Shown piece by piece: positions 21,858 through 31,814 of a stretch of DNA of 64,000 nucleotides (its first letter is position 1; each line of letters starts with the position of its first letter). This DNA is from Avena insularis (taxonomy: Eukaryota > Streptophyta > Magnoliopsida > Poales > Poaceae): assembly GCA_023614405.1 (NCBI GenBank), contig CM042685.1, positions 189,568,257 to 189,632,256 of the forward strand. Reading direction: 5' to 3'. The notes under the pieces are model-generated. The model ran no database searches and was not told where the DNA came from. It was given only the letters and a program-made list of their open reading frames with translations. The position numbers were made by a program, and so were the translations under genes.

Positions 21858-22496
21858 GTGAACCACATCAATGTGGAAGAAATTTATGAAGAGTCTGATG
21901 CTGTGGCTGGTAAGTTCAAGCTTAATTCTTTTCTAGCACTTGTTATTTTTTATATCGGTGCATCGCATTCATTCATATCAAGAGCATTTTTTGATAAAAA
22001 TGGACTTCCAACTGAAACTATTGGGTGTCCTATTAAAGTAAGCTCTCCTGGTGGAGAGATGATAGTGAATTTTGGATGTCATGATCTAGTGATAGAGTTT
22101 GGAAAGTATAAGTTTCCAGTTAGTTTGATAATCCTATATTCCCAAGGATTGGATGTTATTTTGGGTATGGATTGGATGGCCAAGTATGAAGGAGTACTAT
22201 ATTGTGCCAATCATACTGTTACACTCACAACCCCGGATAAGAAAAGGATTAGGTTCAAGTCTAACTTTGAATCTAAAGGGAGTAAGTTAAATTCTCTTAA
22301 GGGGGTTATCATAGATGGTGTACCTGTTGTGAAGAAATATCCGGATGTGTTTCCGGAGGAATTACCAGGAATTCCACCAGGCAGAGATGTGGAGTTTCTG
22401 ATTGACTTATTGCCAGGATATGGACGAATAACAAAGAGACCCTACAAGATGTTAGTTGATGAGTTAAAGGAACTCAAGAAACAACTTGGAGAATAG
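21858..22496 (+). pseudogene. Aspartic protease and start of RT, Tekay-type element
   Basis: The protease region shows FYIGASHSFISRAFF where functional relatives have Asp-Thr-Gly; the catalytic Asp is replaced by Tyr, so the protease should be dead. The C-terminal LDVILGMDWMAKYEGVLYC segment is intact. The RT start follows (VFPEELPGIPPGRDVEF) and is stopped by a TAG at 22494-22496, beyond which the same frame continues. Confidence 0.8.
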
Positions 22497-23143
22497 TTGC
22501 AGAAAGGATTTATTCAACCAAGTCCTTCATCTTGGGGTGCACCAGTTCTGTTTGTTGAGAAGAAGGATAGAAGTCAAAGGTTATGCATAGATTACCGTTC
22601 ACTCAATGAGGTGACTATAAAGAACAAGTACCCTTTACCTAGAATCAATGATCTATTTCATCAGCTAGAAGGAGCCCGTGTGTTCTCAAATATTGATCTC
22701 CGATCAGGCTACTTTCAGCTAAAGATTAGAGAGCAAGACATACCTAAGACTGCTTTCACCACTAGGTATGGATTGTATGAGTATACCATGATGGCATTTG
22801 GATTGACAAATGCACCAGCTTATTTCATGAACATGATGAACAAAGTGTTCATGGAGTTTCTTGACAAGTTTGTTGTCGATTCAGCGATGAAATTTTGATC
22901 TATTCCAAGAGCAAGGAAGAGCATGAAGAACATTTATGTTTGATACTTGAGAATCTTAGGGAGCACAAGATGTATGCCAAGTTCAGTAAGTGTGAATTCT
23001 GGTTGAATGAAGTTGGATTTCTCGGACATATTGTGTCGGGAGATGGTATAATTGTCAATCCCGCAAAGGTGTCAGCTGTAACTGAGTGGGAATCTCCCAA
23101 GTCAGTTAAGGAAGTTCGTAGTTTCCTAGGCTTGGCAGGATAA
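22497..23143 (+). pseudogene. Reverse transcriptase, Tekay-type element
   Basis: RT fingers/palm motifs are clear: [20 protein letters not shown], then [11 protein letters not shown], then [13 protein letters not shown] and [16 protein letters not shown]. At the catalytic FIDD box the frame is shifted (near 22875-22895), and the readable box is FSDE, so the second catalytic Asp is lost. The thumb continues ([21 protein letters not shown]) and ends in a stop at 23141-23143. It is not functional. Confidence 0.85.
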
Positions 23144-23185
23144 TATATAAGGTTCATTGAAAATTTCTCGAAGGTAGCTAAACCA

Positions 23186-24445
23186 ATGACGGAGTTACTT
23201 AAGAAAGATAAGAATTTTGACTGGACTGAAGGTTGTGAAGTCAGTTTCCACGAATTGAAGAAGAGACTAGTGACAGCACCAGTCTTATGTCCGCCAGATT
23301 TGGAGAAAGATTTCCAATTCTATTGTGATGCATCTCATCAAGGATTAGGTGGAGTTTTGATGCAAGAAGGGAAAGTTGTGGCTTATGCCTCGAGACAACT
23401 CAAAACTCATGAAGTGAATTATCCTACTCATGACTTAGAGTTAGCCTCTGTTGTCCATGCACTCAAAACATGGAGACATTATCTTTTGGGAAAGCGTTGT
23501 GAAGTGTTCAGAGATCACAAAAGTTTGAAGTATATCTTCACTCAGAAGGAAATCAATATGAGACAAAGAAGATGGCTAGAACTCATCAAGGACTATGACT
23601 TGAGCTTGCAATACCATCCCGGTAAAGCAAACGTTGTAGCAGATTCTTTAAGCCGTAAGGTTTATGTGAATGGCCTTACTAAGGGAGAACTGCCAGATGA
23701 TCTGTGTGCCCAATTCAAAGATCTCAGATTAGAGATAGTACCTGAAGGACATCTCATGTCATTGGATGTTCAACCCACATTGTTGGACAAGATCAAAGAA
23801 GCCAAAAAGATGGACAAGGAAATTGAAGAGATTAAAGGGAAAATTAGCAAAGGGAAAGCTAAAGGATTCCATGAAGACGAACATGGTACTTTATGGTATG
23901 GAAAACGTATTTGCATTCCGCAAGATCCGGAGCTTCGGAAACTGATTCTGCAGGAAGCACACAACTCTCCATATTATATCCATCCAGGTAACACCAAAAT
24001 GTACATGGATGTGAAGGAAAGATTTTGGTGGAATAATCTCAAGAAGGACATCGCAGAACATATTGCTTTGTGTGATGTGTGTAGTCGAGTGAAAGCAGAA
24101 CATCAGAAACAGGCAGGGTTATTACATCCACTACATATTACTGATTGGAAGTGGGGTAAGATTGGTATGGATTTTATCACCGGACTTCCAAGGACTAGAT
24201 CTGGATATGATTCTATTTGGGTTGTTGTAAATCGGCTCACTAAAGTGGTTCATTTCATACCCGTGAAGACAACCTATACAAGTGCTAAGTTAGGCAAGAT
24301 CTATATGAACAGGATTGTATGTCTGCATGGAGTACCCAAGAGTATTGTGTCTGATAGAGGAACTCAATTCACCTCGCATTTTTGGCGACAACTGCATGAG
24401 TCATTGGGAACAAGATTGGAATTCGGCACAGCTTTTCACCCCTAG
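23186..24445 (+). pseudogene. RNase H and integrase, Tekay-type element
   Basis: An open frame of 419 residues. RNase H (residues ~45-160) keeps its acidic positions in [25 protein letters not shown] and FRDHKSLKY. The integrase zinc-binding part contains [14 protein letters not shown], and the catalytic core has [11 protein letters not shown] and [14 protein letters not shown] (the two Asp residues of the DDE triad). The frame ends in a TAG within the AFHP-stop-TDG motif, where Gln normally stands, just before the catalytic Glu. Integrase would insert the cDNA into chromatin. Confidence 0.85.
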
Positions 24446-25254
24446 ACTGATGGAAAGACAGAAAGGACCAATCAGATTTTGGAGGATATGTTGAGGGCAT
24501 GTGCCCTAAACTGTGGTGCTAGTTGGGATGAAAGTCTGCCTTACGCAGAATTCTCTTACAATAACAGCTATCAAGCCAGCATTGAGATGGCACCGTTTGA
24601 ATTTCTCTATGGAAGGAAGTGTACTACGCCATTACTATGGAATGGTGTTAGAGAAAGAAATTTGTTCGAAGCAGAACTGATTAAGTAAGCGGAAGAGAAA
24701 GTTAAATTGGTAAAAGACAGATTGAAGATAGCACAGTCCCGACAAAAGAGCAATGCAGATCCAAAGCGCAGAGAAGTCACCTATGAGGTAGGTGATAGAG
24801 CTTATCTTAGAGTCTCACCGCTTCGTGGTGTGAAGATATTTGGAGTCAAAGGAAAATTGGCACCAAGATATGTGGGACCATTCAATATTTTGAGTTGCAA
24901 AGGAGAAGTGTCTTATGAGATTGAATTGCATGAATCACTGTCAGCGGTTCACAATGTGTTTCATGTGACCCAGTTGAAGAAATGCCATCTGGAGATGGAA
25001 GAAACTTCTTTGAAGGATACTATACTTTGGAAGAGGTTCGGTTCGAGAGTGATCTCACCTATGAGGAGAAGCCTATCAAAATCCTCGAGACTGCGGAAAC
25101 AGTTACTCGTACCAAGACTATCAAATTCTGCACAGTCCAGTGGAACCACCATTCCGAAGAAGAAGCAACTTGGGAAAGAGAAGATGACCTTCGGAAAGAT
25201 CACCCTCACCTATTTGCTAGCCAATCCGAATCTCAAGGGCGAGATTCATCTTAA
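24446..25254 (+). pseudogene. Integrase C-terminus and chromodomain, Tekay-type element
   Basis: After the stop the integrase continues (TDGKTERTNQILEDMLRACA, then YAEFSYNNSYQASIEMAPFE) up to another stop at 24686-24688. It resumes from 24707 with the GPY/F-like region (RYVGPFNILSCKGE). A frameshift near 25000 then opens a chromodomain: PIKILETAETVTRTKTIKFC followed by VQWNHHSEEEATWEREDDLR. A chromodomain at this position defines chromoviruses and is thought to guide integration by binding histone marks. The aromatic cage is partly recognisable (Trp in VQW and in ATWE). Confidence 0.8.
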
Positions 25255-25266
25255 GGGGGTTAGATT
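25253..25266 (+). other. Polypurine tract of the Tekay-type element
   Basis: AAGGGGGTTAGATT lies directly before the 3' LTR start TGTAACATCCC. Confidence 0.75.
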
Positions 25267-28200
25267 TGTAACATCCCAAAATTCATGAATTATAAAAGTA
25301 TGCATTGCATTCATATTGTCATATCATATTTGTCTTGCACAAAAAGTTTCAAACCAAAAATCCAAATAAAACCATTAATATGCCAATTTTATTAATCATA
25401 TGTGGCATGGTTTTATTTTATTTTCAAAGGGCCAAAGTGAACTTGAGTGGAAAAGTGTGTTTGTCACACTTTAGAGTGCTAAGTTCACTGTATAAAAATA
25501 TAGAGAAGATTTGAAATCAAACTTGTTTGAATTAAGGTTTGAAAATCATTCCTGAAAAATCAAATAGAAAAAGAGAAGGAGAAGAGAAAAAATAAAACAA
25601 CTGCTACCTTCGCTACCTATTAAACTAGAAAGAGCCCGATAGCTCATCCGCCATTCCCTCCCCTCTCTCACGTGCACTAGGCCTACCCCGCTGTCACTGC
25701 CACTAGGCCCTGCGCTAGCTCAGCACCTTCTTCCCCAAAGCCGCGCGCAGACGCCGTCGCCGCCCGTTTCCTCCCCCATCAACGCTGCGTTGATTTTAGG
25801 CTTAATTGCCATTGAACCTCTGCGTAATTCTCGCCCCCACTGGCAACTTAACCCCCACACCGCCACGGTCATTTCCCCCCAAAAAACCACGCTCCATCGA
25901 TGCCAGGCTACTCGCAATTCAACATACACCGCCGCTGCCCGACGAACTACGGTGAGGTATTCCGGTGAGTGTCATGCTCGTGACCGCCCCTCGTTCATAC
26001 GGTGTTGATCCTCTGCCCCTTGCGCATCTTCTGACACAACTGGTTCGTCATGTACTAGCCTAGGTCGTCGACTTCGTCAAACACCGTGAGCACCCGACGC
26101 TGCCCTCGTCTCCGGCGAGCAATTCTGGTAAGATGCGACCGCCCCTTGACCCCTAGTTCAACCTCACTTGTTCGTCTGGTCTTTGTGCACATGCTGATAC
26201 CTCTGGCTTGCGCTAGGGTGAACCAGAACGTCGCCTCCATCACCGTCTGCACGAACTTGATGCTGGCTGCAACTTGAACGATCCCCAATGACCACAGCAG
26301 CTCGCCCTGCCCGAACCAAGGCCACGTCGAGCTTCCTCGCGACCTTGCGACGCTGGTAAGCATCACCATAGCCCCTATCCCTCTCTGGAATCGCTGGAGC
26401 ACCGCCGCCAGTAGCGCCGCCGCCCAACTTTGGTCGCGTGCGTTAGAGCCATTAGATCTAGATCTGACGTTGCGGATAGATTCACTTAACGAAACGGTAT
26501 CGCCAGATCTGAGCCACAGGATCTGACGTAAATCCTACGGCCCACGTTGGCCGATGCGTGAAACGCGGTTCAGGCCAATCAGATGCGTCCACGTGTCTGA
26601 GAATTAGATTTAAAATCTATTTTTGAATCTATTAGGAATTTAAACTTGTAAAATTCATATCTTTTATTTTGTTTATCCAAAAAATGCGAACAATATACCA
26701 TTGGATTCATAAACATGAGCCATATATTAGTGTGGGCTTAAATTTGTATTTTGCTTCTGGAATAATATAATTTTATGCAGAACACTTTATAGACATATTT
26801 TGACTATATAAAATGTTTATAAAACTAGTTTGTTTAGACTTAAATTAGATGGTTTTGTGTTTAGTACTGCTTGGTTAGACTTGTTAGTATAGAAAATTCA
26901 TTCCATTGCATTTTCATGCATTCATATATATTTTTGCTTGATTATTTGAATGTGAATTTGGTGCTATTATTTTATGTGTAGATTTTGGTGCTAGTGGTGA
27001 TTTTGAGTGTGAGGATTGTTGCTACTCCCCCAACTACTACCAAGGCAAGTGGTGCTTCATGTATTTTGTCCTGTATTTTGGCTATGCACTAGTGATATTT
27101 TGAATAGGGCTTGCATGGAATTTTTGCTAAGTATATATATGCTATGCCTTGGGAAATCCTAGTAGATGTAGTCTTAGTAGAATTTTCTCTATGTTAAGAC
27201 ACTTGTTATGTTATCATGCTTAGCCTAGCTAGTATCAAACAAGGGTGGAATATATTCATGCTATGGAAATTTTGCTAAGTCATGGACTTGTGTTTTGAGT
27301 AATAAAACACTAAGTGAATGAATCACCTGAGTGGAATGGTATGTTGGTTTATGTTGAGTGGTTACACAAGGCCCATGTCTATGGTTTACCTTGTGTATCT
27401 CACTTGTGGAAAGCCACCCAGGAACAAAGGGATTTGAGATACTTAGTGTTTAGAAGCTTCCAGTGCAACTGCATGGCATATGGGCTCTGCCTTGATCATA
27501 TAGGTTGCAATAACTTAGCGAGATGGACAGGTTGTGGTAGGGTGATAGGTTGGAACGCGTCCATGGTGGTCTAAGAGAAGGCTTCTGAAAGGTCTCGTCT
27601 CGATGCATGTCGAGTCTTGTGGGGAAAGTGCACCACCTCTCGAGAGGGTAAAACCTAAGTACTTAGCCGTGTCCCCGGCAATGGACAATTTGAGCATCAA
27701 AGACATTGAAGCTATCAAGGATCTCCTCATCCCAATTTCTAAGTTAAAAACTTATGGTTGAACAAGGGTAAAGGTTCACCAATGTCTATTGGTGGTTCCT
27801 TGGGTGTTTTTGACAAAAAAAACTTAGTGTTTTCAACTGATAAGAAAAACCTATTTTGAGCAAAGCAAGCCTAATCTACACTTAGCCAAATTCATATAGA
27901 TGTTAGTTACTACTATTCTACTAAGGTATCACTTGCCAATACAATTCCAAATGTATTGACCCACTGAGGCTGTAACTTATGATATTGCAGGTTACTCTGA
28001 TGGAGAATAGGGTTATGGGTCTACACTCAACATGCTTGCCTGTGCCACATGAAGATGAAGACTTAGATATTTACTTTATGTTGTGAACTCTTGTATTAAG
28101 CTTTTAGCTATGGAGTTGTAAAAGACTATGTTTATCTCTGAAATGACGATGTAATAAATACCTTTGTATCTGTGTACTTCATCTTAAAATGTAGATGCTA

Positions 28201-28267
28201 GCATTTGATCTAGGGGACTAGCATTGCAATCACAGGGACCTTTACCTTATAAAGGTGGGGTCTTAGA
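25267..28267 (+). repeat. 3' LTR of the Tekay-type element
   Basis: About 3.0 kb, starting TGTAACATCCC and ending GGGGTCTTAGA, where the 5' copy has GGGGTCTTACA. It contains counterparts of the three donor-like sites seen in the 5' LTR. One acceptor-like region is shortened: the second TGTACTGGCCTAG of the 5' copy is missing near 26175. Confidence 0.87.
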
Positions 28268-28729
28268 GGTGATCGAACTTTTGGTCTCTTTGTGAGCCAC
28301 CAAGGGACGAAGGAAACTACAGAACTTTGCAAGGACCTATGATCTAGTATGGTTTGTTCAACATCTGTTGTGGGAATAAATTGTATAGTCCTACATGAGA
28401 CATGGTAATCAAGTGCAAATTAACCAAGTATAAGTTGCCACACCAACAAGACATCTGATTTGAACCTACTAAAAGAACATCTACGTGCCAAAGTGGTCTG
28501 TGTATGAGGAAATTTGCATAATGCCCCATATCAATCTTCGGGGACTACTAGCTTGTGCTTAGATACCATATTCTCCTATGTTGTCTCTGCAACGACAACA
28601 CCACTATTTCTTTGGAGAATTTTTCATGCACTCAAGCATATTGCTATAGTTTTGTCATTTTTCTCCTGGTGTGCCACACACTTTTTTTGTGAAAATGTCA
28701 AAATCATAATATTTGTAGTCTAAATATTA
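28268..28729. other. Unassigned sequence right of the Tekay element
   Basis: No recognisable gene or terminal repeat. It contains the first copy of a 27-bp direct repeat (28537-28563). Confidence 0.5.
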
Positions 28730-29113
28730 CATCCTTTATTTCCTAACATAAAACATATTGGCAAACTAATTTAGATTGCCAAAACATCTTACATTATGAA
28801 ACAAAGGGAGTATATTGTTTCCGAAATAAAGTAACACTTTGTTACTTGCCAGTTTAGAAGGATGTTAATTGTTGAACCCGCTTTTGACTTCCATCCAAAT
28901 AGTCCCAAACAGTGCTTGTTTGATCGGTTATCACGGTGCAATGATATAAGCTGTACTACTGTTACAAACTTTTGATTCATTTGGGATGCTCTAGATGATG
29001 CAAGGCACAATTATAATTATCCGACCTCCTGAAGAGCTAGTGTACTAGAAAAAACATGCCACGTTTTTCAAGAACATACAACGTTTTTCGAGGACTACTA
29101 GCTTGTGCTTAGA
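28537..29113. repeat. 27-bp direct repeat pair (28537-28563 and 29087-29113)
   Basis: TTCG(G/A)GGACTACTAGC followed by TTGTGCTTAGA occurs twice with one mismatch, 550 bases apart. A Stowaway MITE lies between the copies. Confidence 0.85.
28730..28810. mobile_element. Short Stowaway-type MITE (81 bp)
   Basis: The right end in reverse complement is CTCCCTTTGTTTCATAATG; the left end CATCCTTTATTTCCTAAC is a degenerate inverted copy. Both are followed by similar sequence ending in TTGGCAA. TA flanks both ends (28728-28729 and 28811-28812). Confidence 0.75.
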
Positions 29114-29145
29114 ACATTTGTTATATGTTTATTTGGTTGGATTTG

Positions 29146-29454
29146 AACCCTGTGTGGCATATTTAGGTTGTTATTAATTGAAATCAGGCGAAAATGATGA
29201 TATCAGATCAAACCACAGGGAACTCACCCGAGAGCAAATCTAGCTGACCATATATCCGCATAACTCAAAACGCGTGTTTGCAGGGCACGCCAAACCTGCT
29301 ATGCAGGCTGAAAATGCCTTGTGCATACCAAACCCCGCAAAAGGAAAAGACATATCAGCATATTCGAATATGATGTTATGCTATTTACCTTTTGCGGGAT
29401 CTGTCCTGCCGTAAAGCTACCGAATCCGCAAAACTAAACCCGTAACACAGGGTT
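29146..29454. mobile_element. Candidate TIR element with central hairpin
   Basis: AACCCTGTGT at 29146-29155 has an exact inverted copy at 29445-29454, and both are flanked by TTG. Inside, CCCGCAAAAGG (29334-29344) and CCTTTTGCGGG (29388-29398) form inverted arms centred on the 14-bp palindrome CATATTCGAATATG (29359-29372). The superfamily cannot be fixed; the 10-bp termini alone are weak evidence. Confidence 0.35.
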
Positions 29455-29604
29455 TTGTAAAAAAATCAGCATAATATACATACTTGAAATATGACAGATA
29501 TTTAAACTAAAACTTAATAGTTTGTAACATCAAACAATACAATAATAATCCCGATTACAAAAAATGTTTAAATCCAAGCAAATAAACAAATAAAAATGGT
29601 TTGG

Positions 29605-29694
29605 AATACAATAATAATCCTTCGCCGCAAGGAGCAGTGCCATTTGCTCGATGTCACCATCCAATAAATCCTCCGTTAGGATTATTATTGTATT
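29605..29694 (-). repeat. 17-bp inverted repeat with a possible transposon peptide remnant
   Basis: AATACAATAATAATCCT (29605-29621) is exactly inverted at 29678-29694, with a third similar copy in direct orientation at 29536-29551. Read on the minus strand, 29621-29700 gives an acidic-hydrophobic peptide (EDLLDGDIEQMALLLAAK) that resembles the C-terminus of transposon-associated proteins. I cannot place it firmly. Confidence 0.3.
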
Positions 29695-29795
29695 GTTCCA
29701 TCATAAAAACCTGGCACGGGTACATCTAGGAACCATCGCATCGAACAAAAAAAATTAAGAACAACTATGCAAACTAAAAAACTACGGATGATCCC

Positions 29796-30204
29796 AACAG
29801 ACCGATGACAATGGTTGTGGAGCTACTTAACGAACAAGGCACAGACTGGAATATGATAAAACTGAACCGGATTTTTCATGATTTTGATGTGGAGGATATA
29901 AAGGAGACTGCTATAGGGGGCAAGGATAGGGAGGACTACCATGCATGGAATCACACCAAAAATAGCCAATTCACTGTCCAATCAGTGTACCACTTTTGTA
30001 TGCAGATTAGGAGGGATCAGGCTAGGAGTTGCAGCTCCTCTACGTTGGTTAATGCCCATAAGGGTTGGCTCGCTCTGTGGGGTGCACCGGTACCTAGCAA
30101 AGTGAAAATCCATGTCTGAAGAATGTTGAAAAACGGAATAGCGGTGGGTGCAGAGCTAGCCAGTGATACATAAAGGATAGGGTTAGATGTATAGCTTGCA
30201 ACAG
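29796..30204 (+). pseudogene. LINE segment 1: C-terminal RT region with zf-RVT start
   Basis: The frame from 29805 to 30119 reads as the plant non-LTR reverse transcriptase region leading into the zinc-binding zf-RVT domain: IKETAIGGKDREDYHAWNHT, then KGWLALWGAPVPSKVKIHV. A TGA at 30117-30119 replaces the usual Trp; the frame continues recognisably, with a shift, to the zinc-ligand region at about 30200. The 5' portion of the LINE (endonuclease and RT) is missing, as is common for 5'-truncated insertions. Copia A interrupts it here; the rest lies at 51259 and 59650. Confidence 0.75.
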
Positions 30205-30206
30205 GG

Positions 30207-31814
30207 ATGAGAACAACTATGTACCAACATCTATCTACTAGATATAAACAACGGGCGGATGTATATCCGTTGAGAACATACCCTTGAAGACCGACAAAGC
30301 TTAACGAGTTGAACTCGTGGTTGATGTAGATGATCTCTTGCCGATCTCAAGATCGAGAGAAAGTCCTAGCGCCGCAAATCAGCAGCACATCCGTGCTCGC
30401 ACACACACGTCCGAGGCACCGAGCAACCTCCGCCTCCCCGCTCCAGCGATGCAGCGGAAGAACAACTCTTTCTTGCCGAATAGCCACCGGGAACATGTAT
30501 CTCGCTAGTCCGAGACCATGAAGGATAAATTCTAGAGGGGAGAGAGATCCTTGACGAGGAGGTGTGAGTGAGAAGTGAGGAGAGGGGTGCCTTTTATAGG
30601 AGAGGGGGAACCCCAAGGGGGTGGCCGGCGCATGGGTGTTGCCACTTTCCCTCCCCTCATTCATGTGGGTGGACACTCCACTCACAAAAATCCTTTCAAT
30701 TCCCTCCACTCAAAATCCCACTCAAAATTGCTATTAAATTTCCACCAAATTTAATGCAAACTCTCATTAAATAAAACTCATTTTATATATCAGAATTTTG
30801 TCAATTACTTTAATGACAAACATTCACATATAACCCCTTGCTAGTATTTCATTTCACATGCAAAAACACTTTCTGCAATTTCACCCGAAAACCTGTTTCA
30901 GTATCTAGTGAAATAAATTCCTGCGCTTGTTATTCTTTTCGGCATGAAACTTTTGCTCCAATTGGATGTCGGTGTCTCTTAAGTCTGTCACCCTATGGTT
31001 CGCGAATAATGCGGACATGATCGAGACCCCTCTCAGATCAATAATCAGAAGAGGGATCTGGAGACCCATATTGACTCCCACACATTCAACGATGACTTTC
31101 TTGTGATCGTCGGAACCTTTTATGCTAGTATCTTAATCCCTTTGTTTCATGATATATTACATGTCCGAGATTCGATCATCGGTATCTCCATACCAAGTTT
31201 GATCTCGTTACTGACATGCACACTTTTCTCGTTCCCGTGATATAACATTCTAGTGATCAAATCACTTGCTTGCAAGCTAACCAATGTGATATCACCGAGA
31301 TGGCCCAGAGTATATCTATCCGTCATCGGGATGAACAAATTGCACTCTCGATCCATGGGCCTCAACATAACACTTTATTAGTTCTGAACCCATCTTTATA
31401 ATCACCGGTGTGACGTTTGATGTTATCAAGAAACTCTTCTGGTGTTAGTGATTGACATGATCTCATGGTCTAAGGATTAGGATCACTTCGTAAGTTGTTA
31501 TAGCAATATAAACTCAATGACTTTGATCGTAATGCTATACTTCGGATGAATGTTCATCACACCATTACACTAATGTTGTGACCTTGTTATTAACAACATC
31601 CAATGTCCATGATCAGGAAACTTTGATCATCTTATTAATCAACGAGCTAGTTTATAAGAGAGGCATAATTAGGAACTTCCTTTATGTTTATTAAACACAC
31701 ATGTATTAACGTTTCCATATTAATACAATTATAGCATGCAAAATAAACATTTATCATAAACAAGGAATACGATAATAACCACTTTATTATTGCCTCTCGG
31801 GCATATTCCCTTGA
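30207..31814 (-). repeat. 3' LTR of Copia A
   Basis: It aligns with 36779-36891 plus 49692-51258. It contains a TATA-like TATAAAAG on the minus strand (30591-30598). The left edge lacks the first ~38 bases found at 36741-36778. It includes the empty site (TA at 30732-30733) that is occupied by a Stowaway in the other LTR. Confidence 0.85.

Larger units (their letters stand above)
7797..28267 (+). mobile_element. Tekay-type chromovirus (Gypsy) with accessory ORFs, carrying a nested element
   Basis: It has two homologous ~3-kb LTRs (7797-10820 and 25267-28267), an initiator-Met-type PBS, two accessory ORFs, gag with a CCHC knuckle, protease, RT, RNase H, integrase and a C-terminal chromodomain, in that order on the plus strand. 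A chromodomain after integrase places it in the chromovirus branch; the long LTRs and overall layout resemble the Tekay/Del clade. Gag is split by the element at 13045-21092. The 5' LTR lacks its first ~38 bases and the flanking target duplication was not found, so the left end has been deleted. Pol has several stops and frameshifts, so the copy is inactive. Confidence 0.85.

Noticed and set aside
25790..26427. ORFs with Arg/Pro-rich products in the right LTR
   Set aside because: Same LTR leader region as in the left copy; no conservation of the frames between the LTRs.
30317..30774. Arg/Ser-rich ORFs on both strands near the start of Copia A
   Set aside because: They lie in the LTR promoter/leader area and overlap each other; no domain is recognisable.
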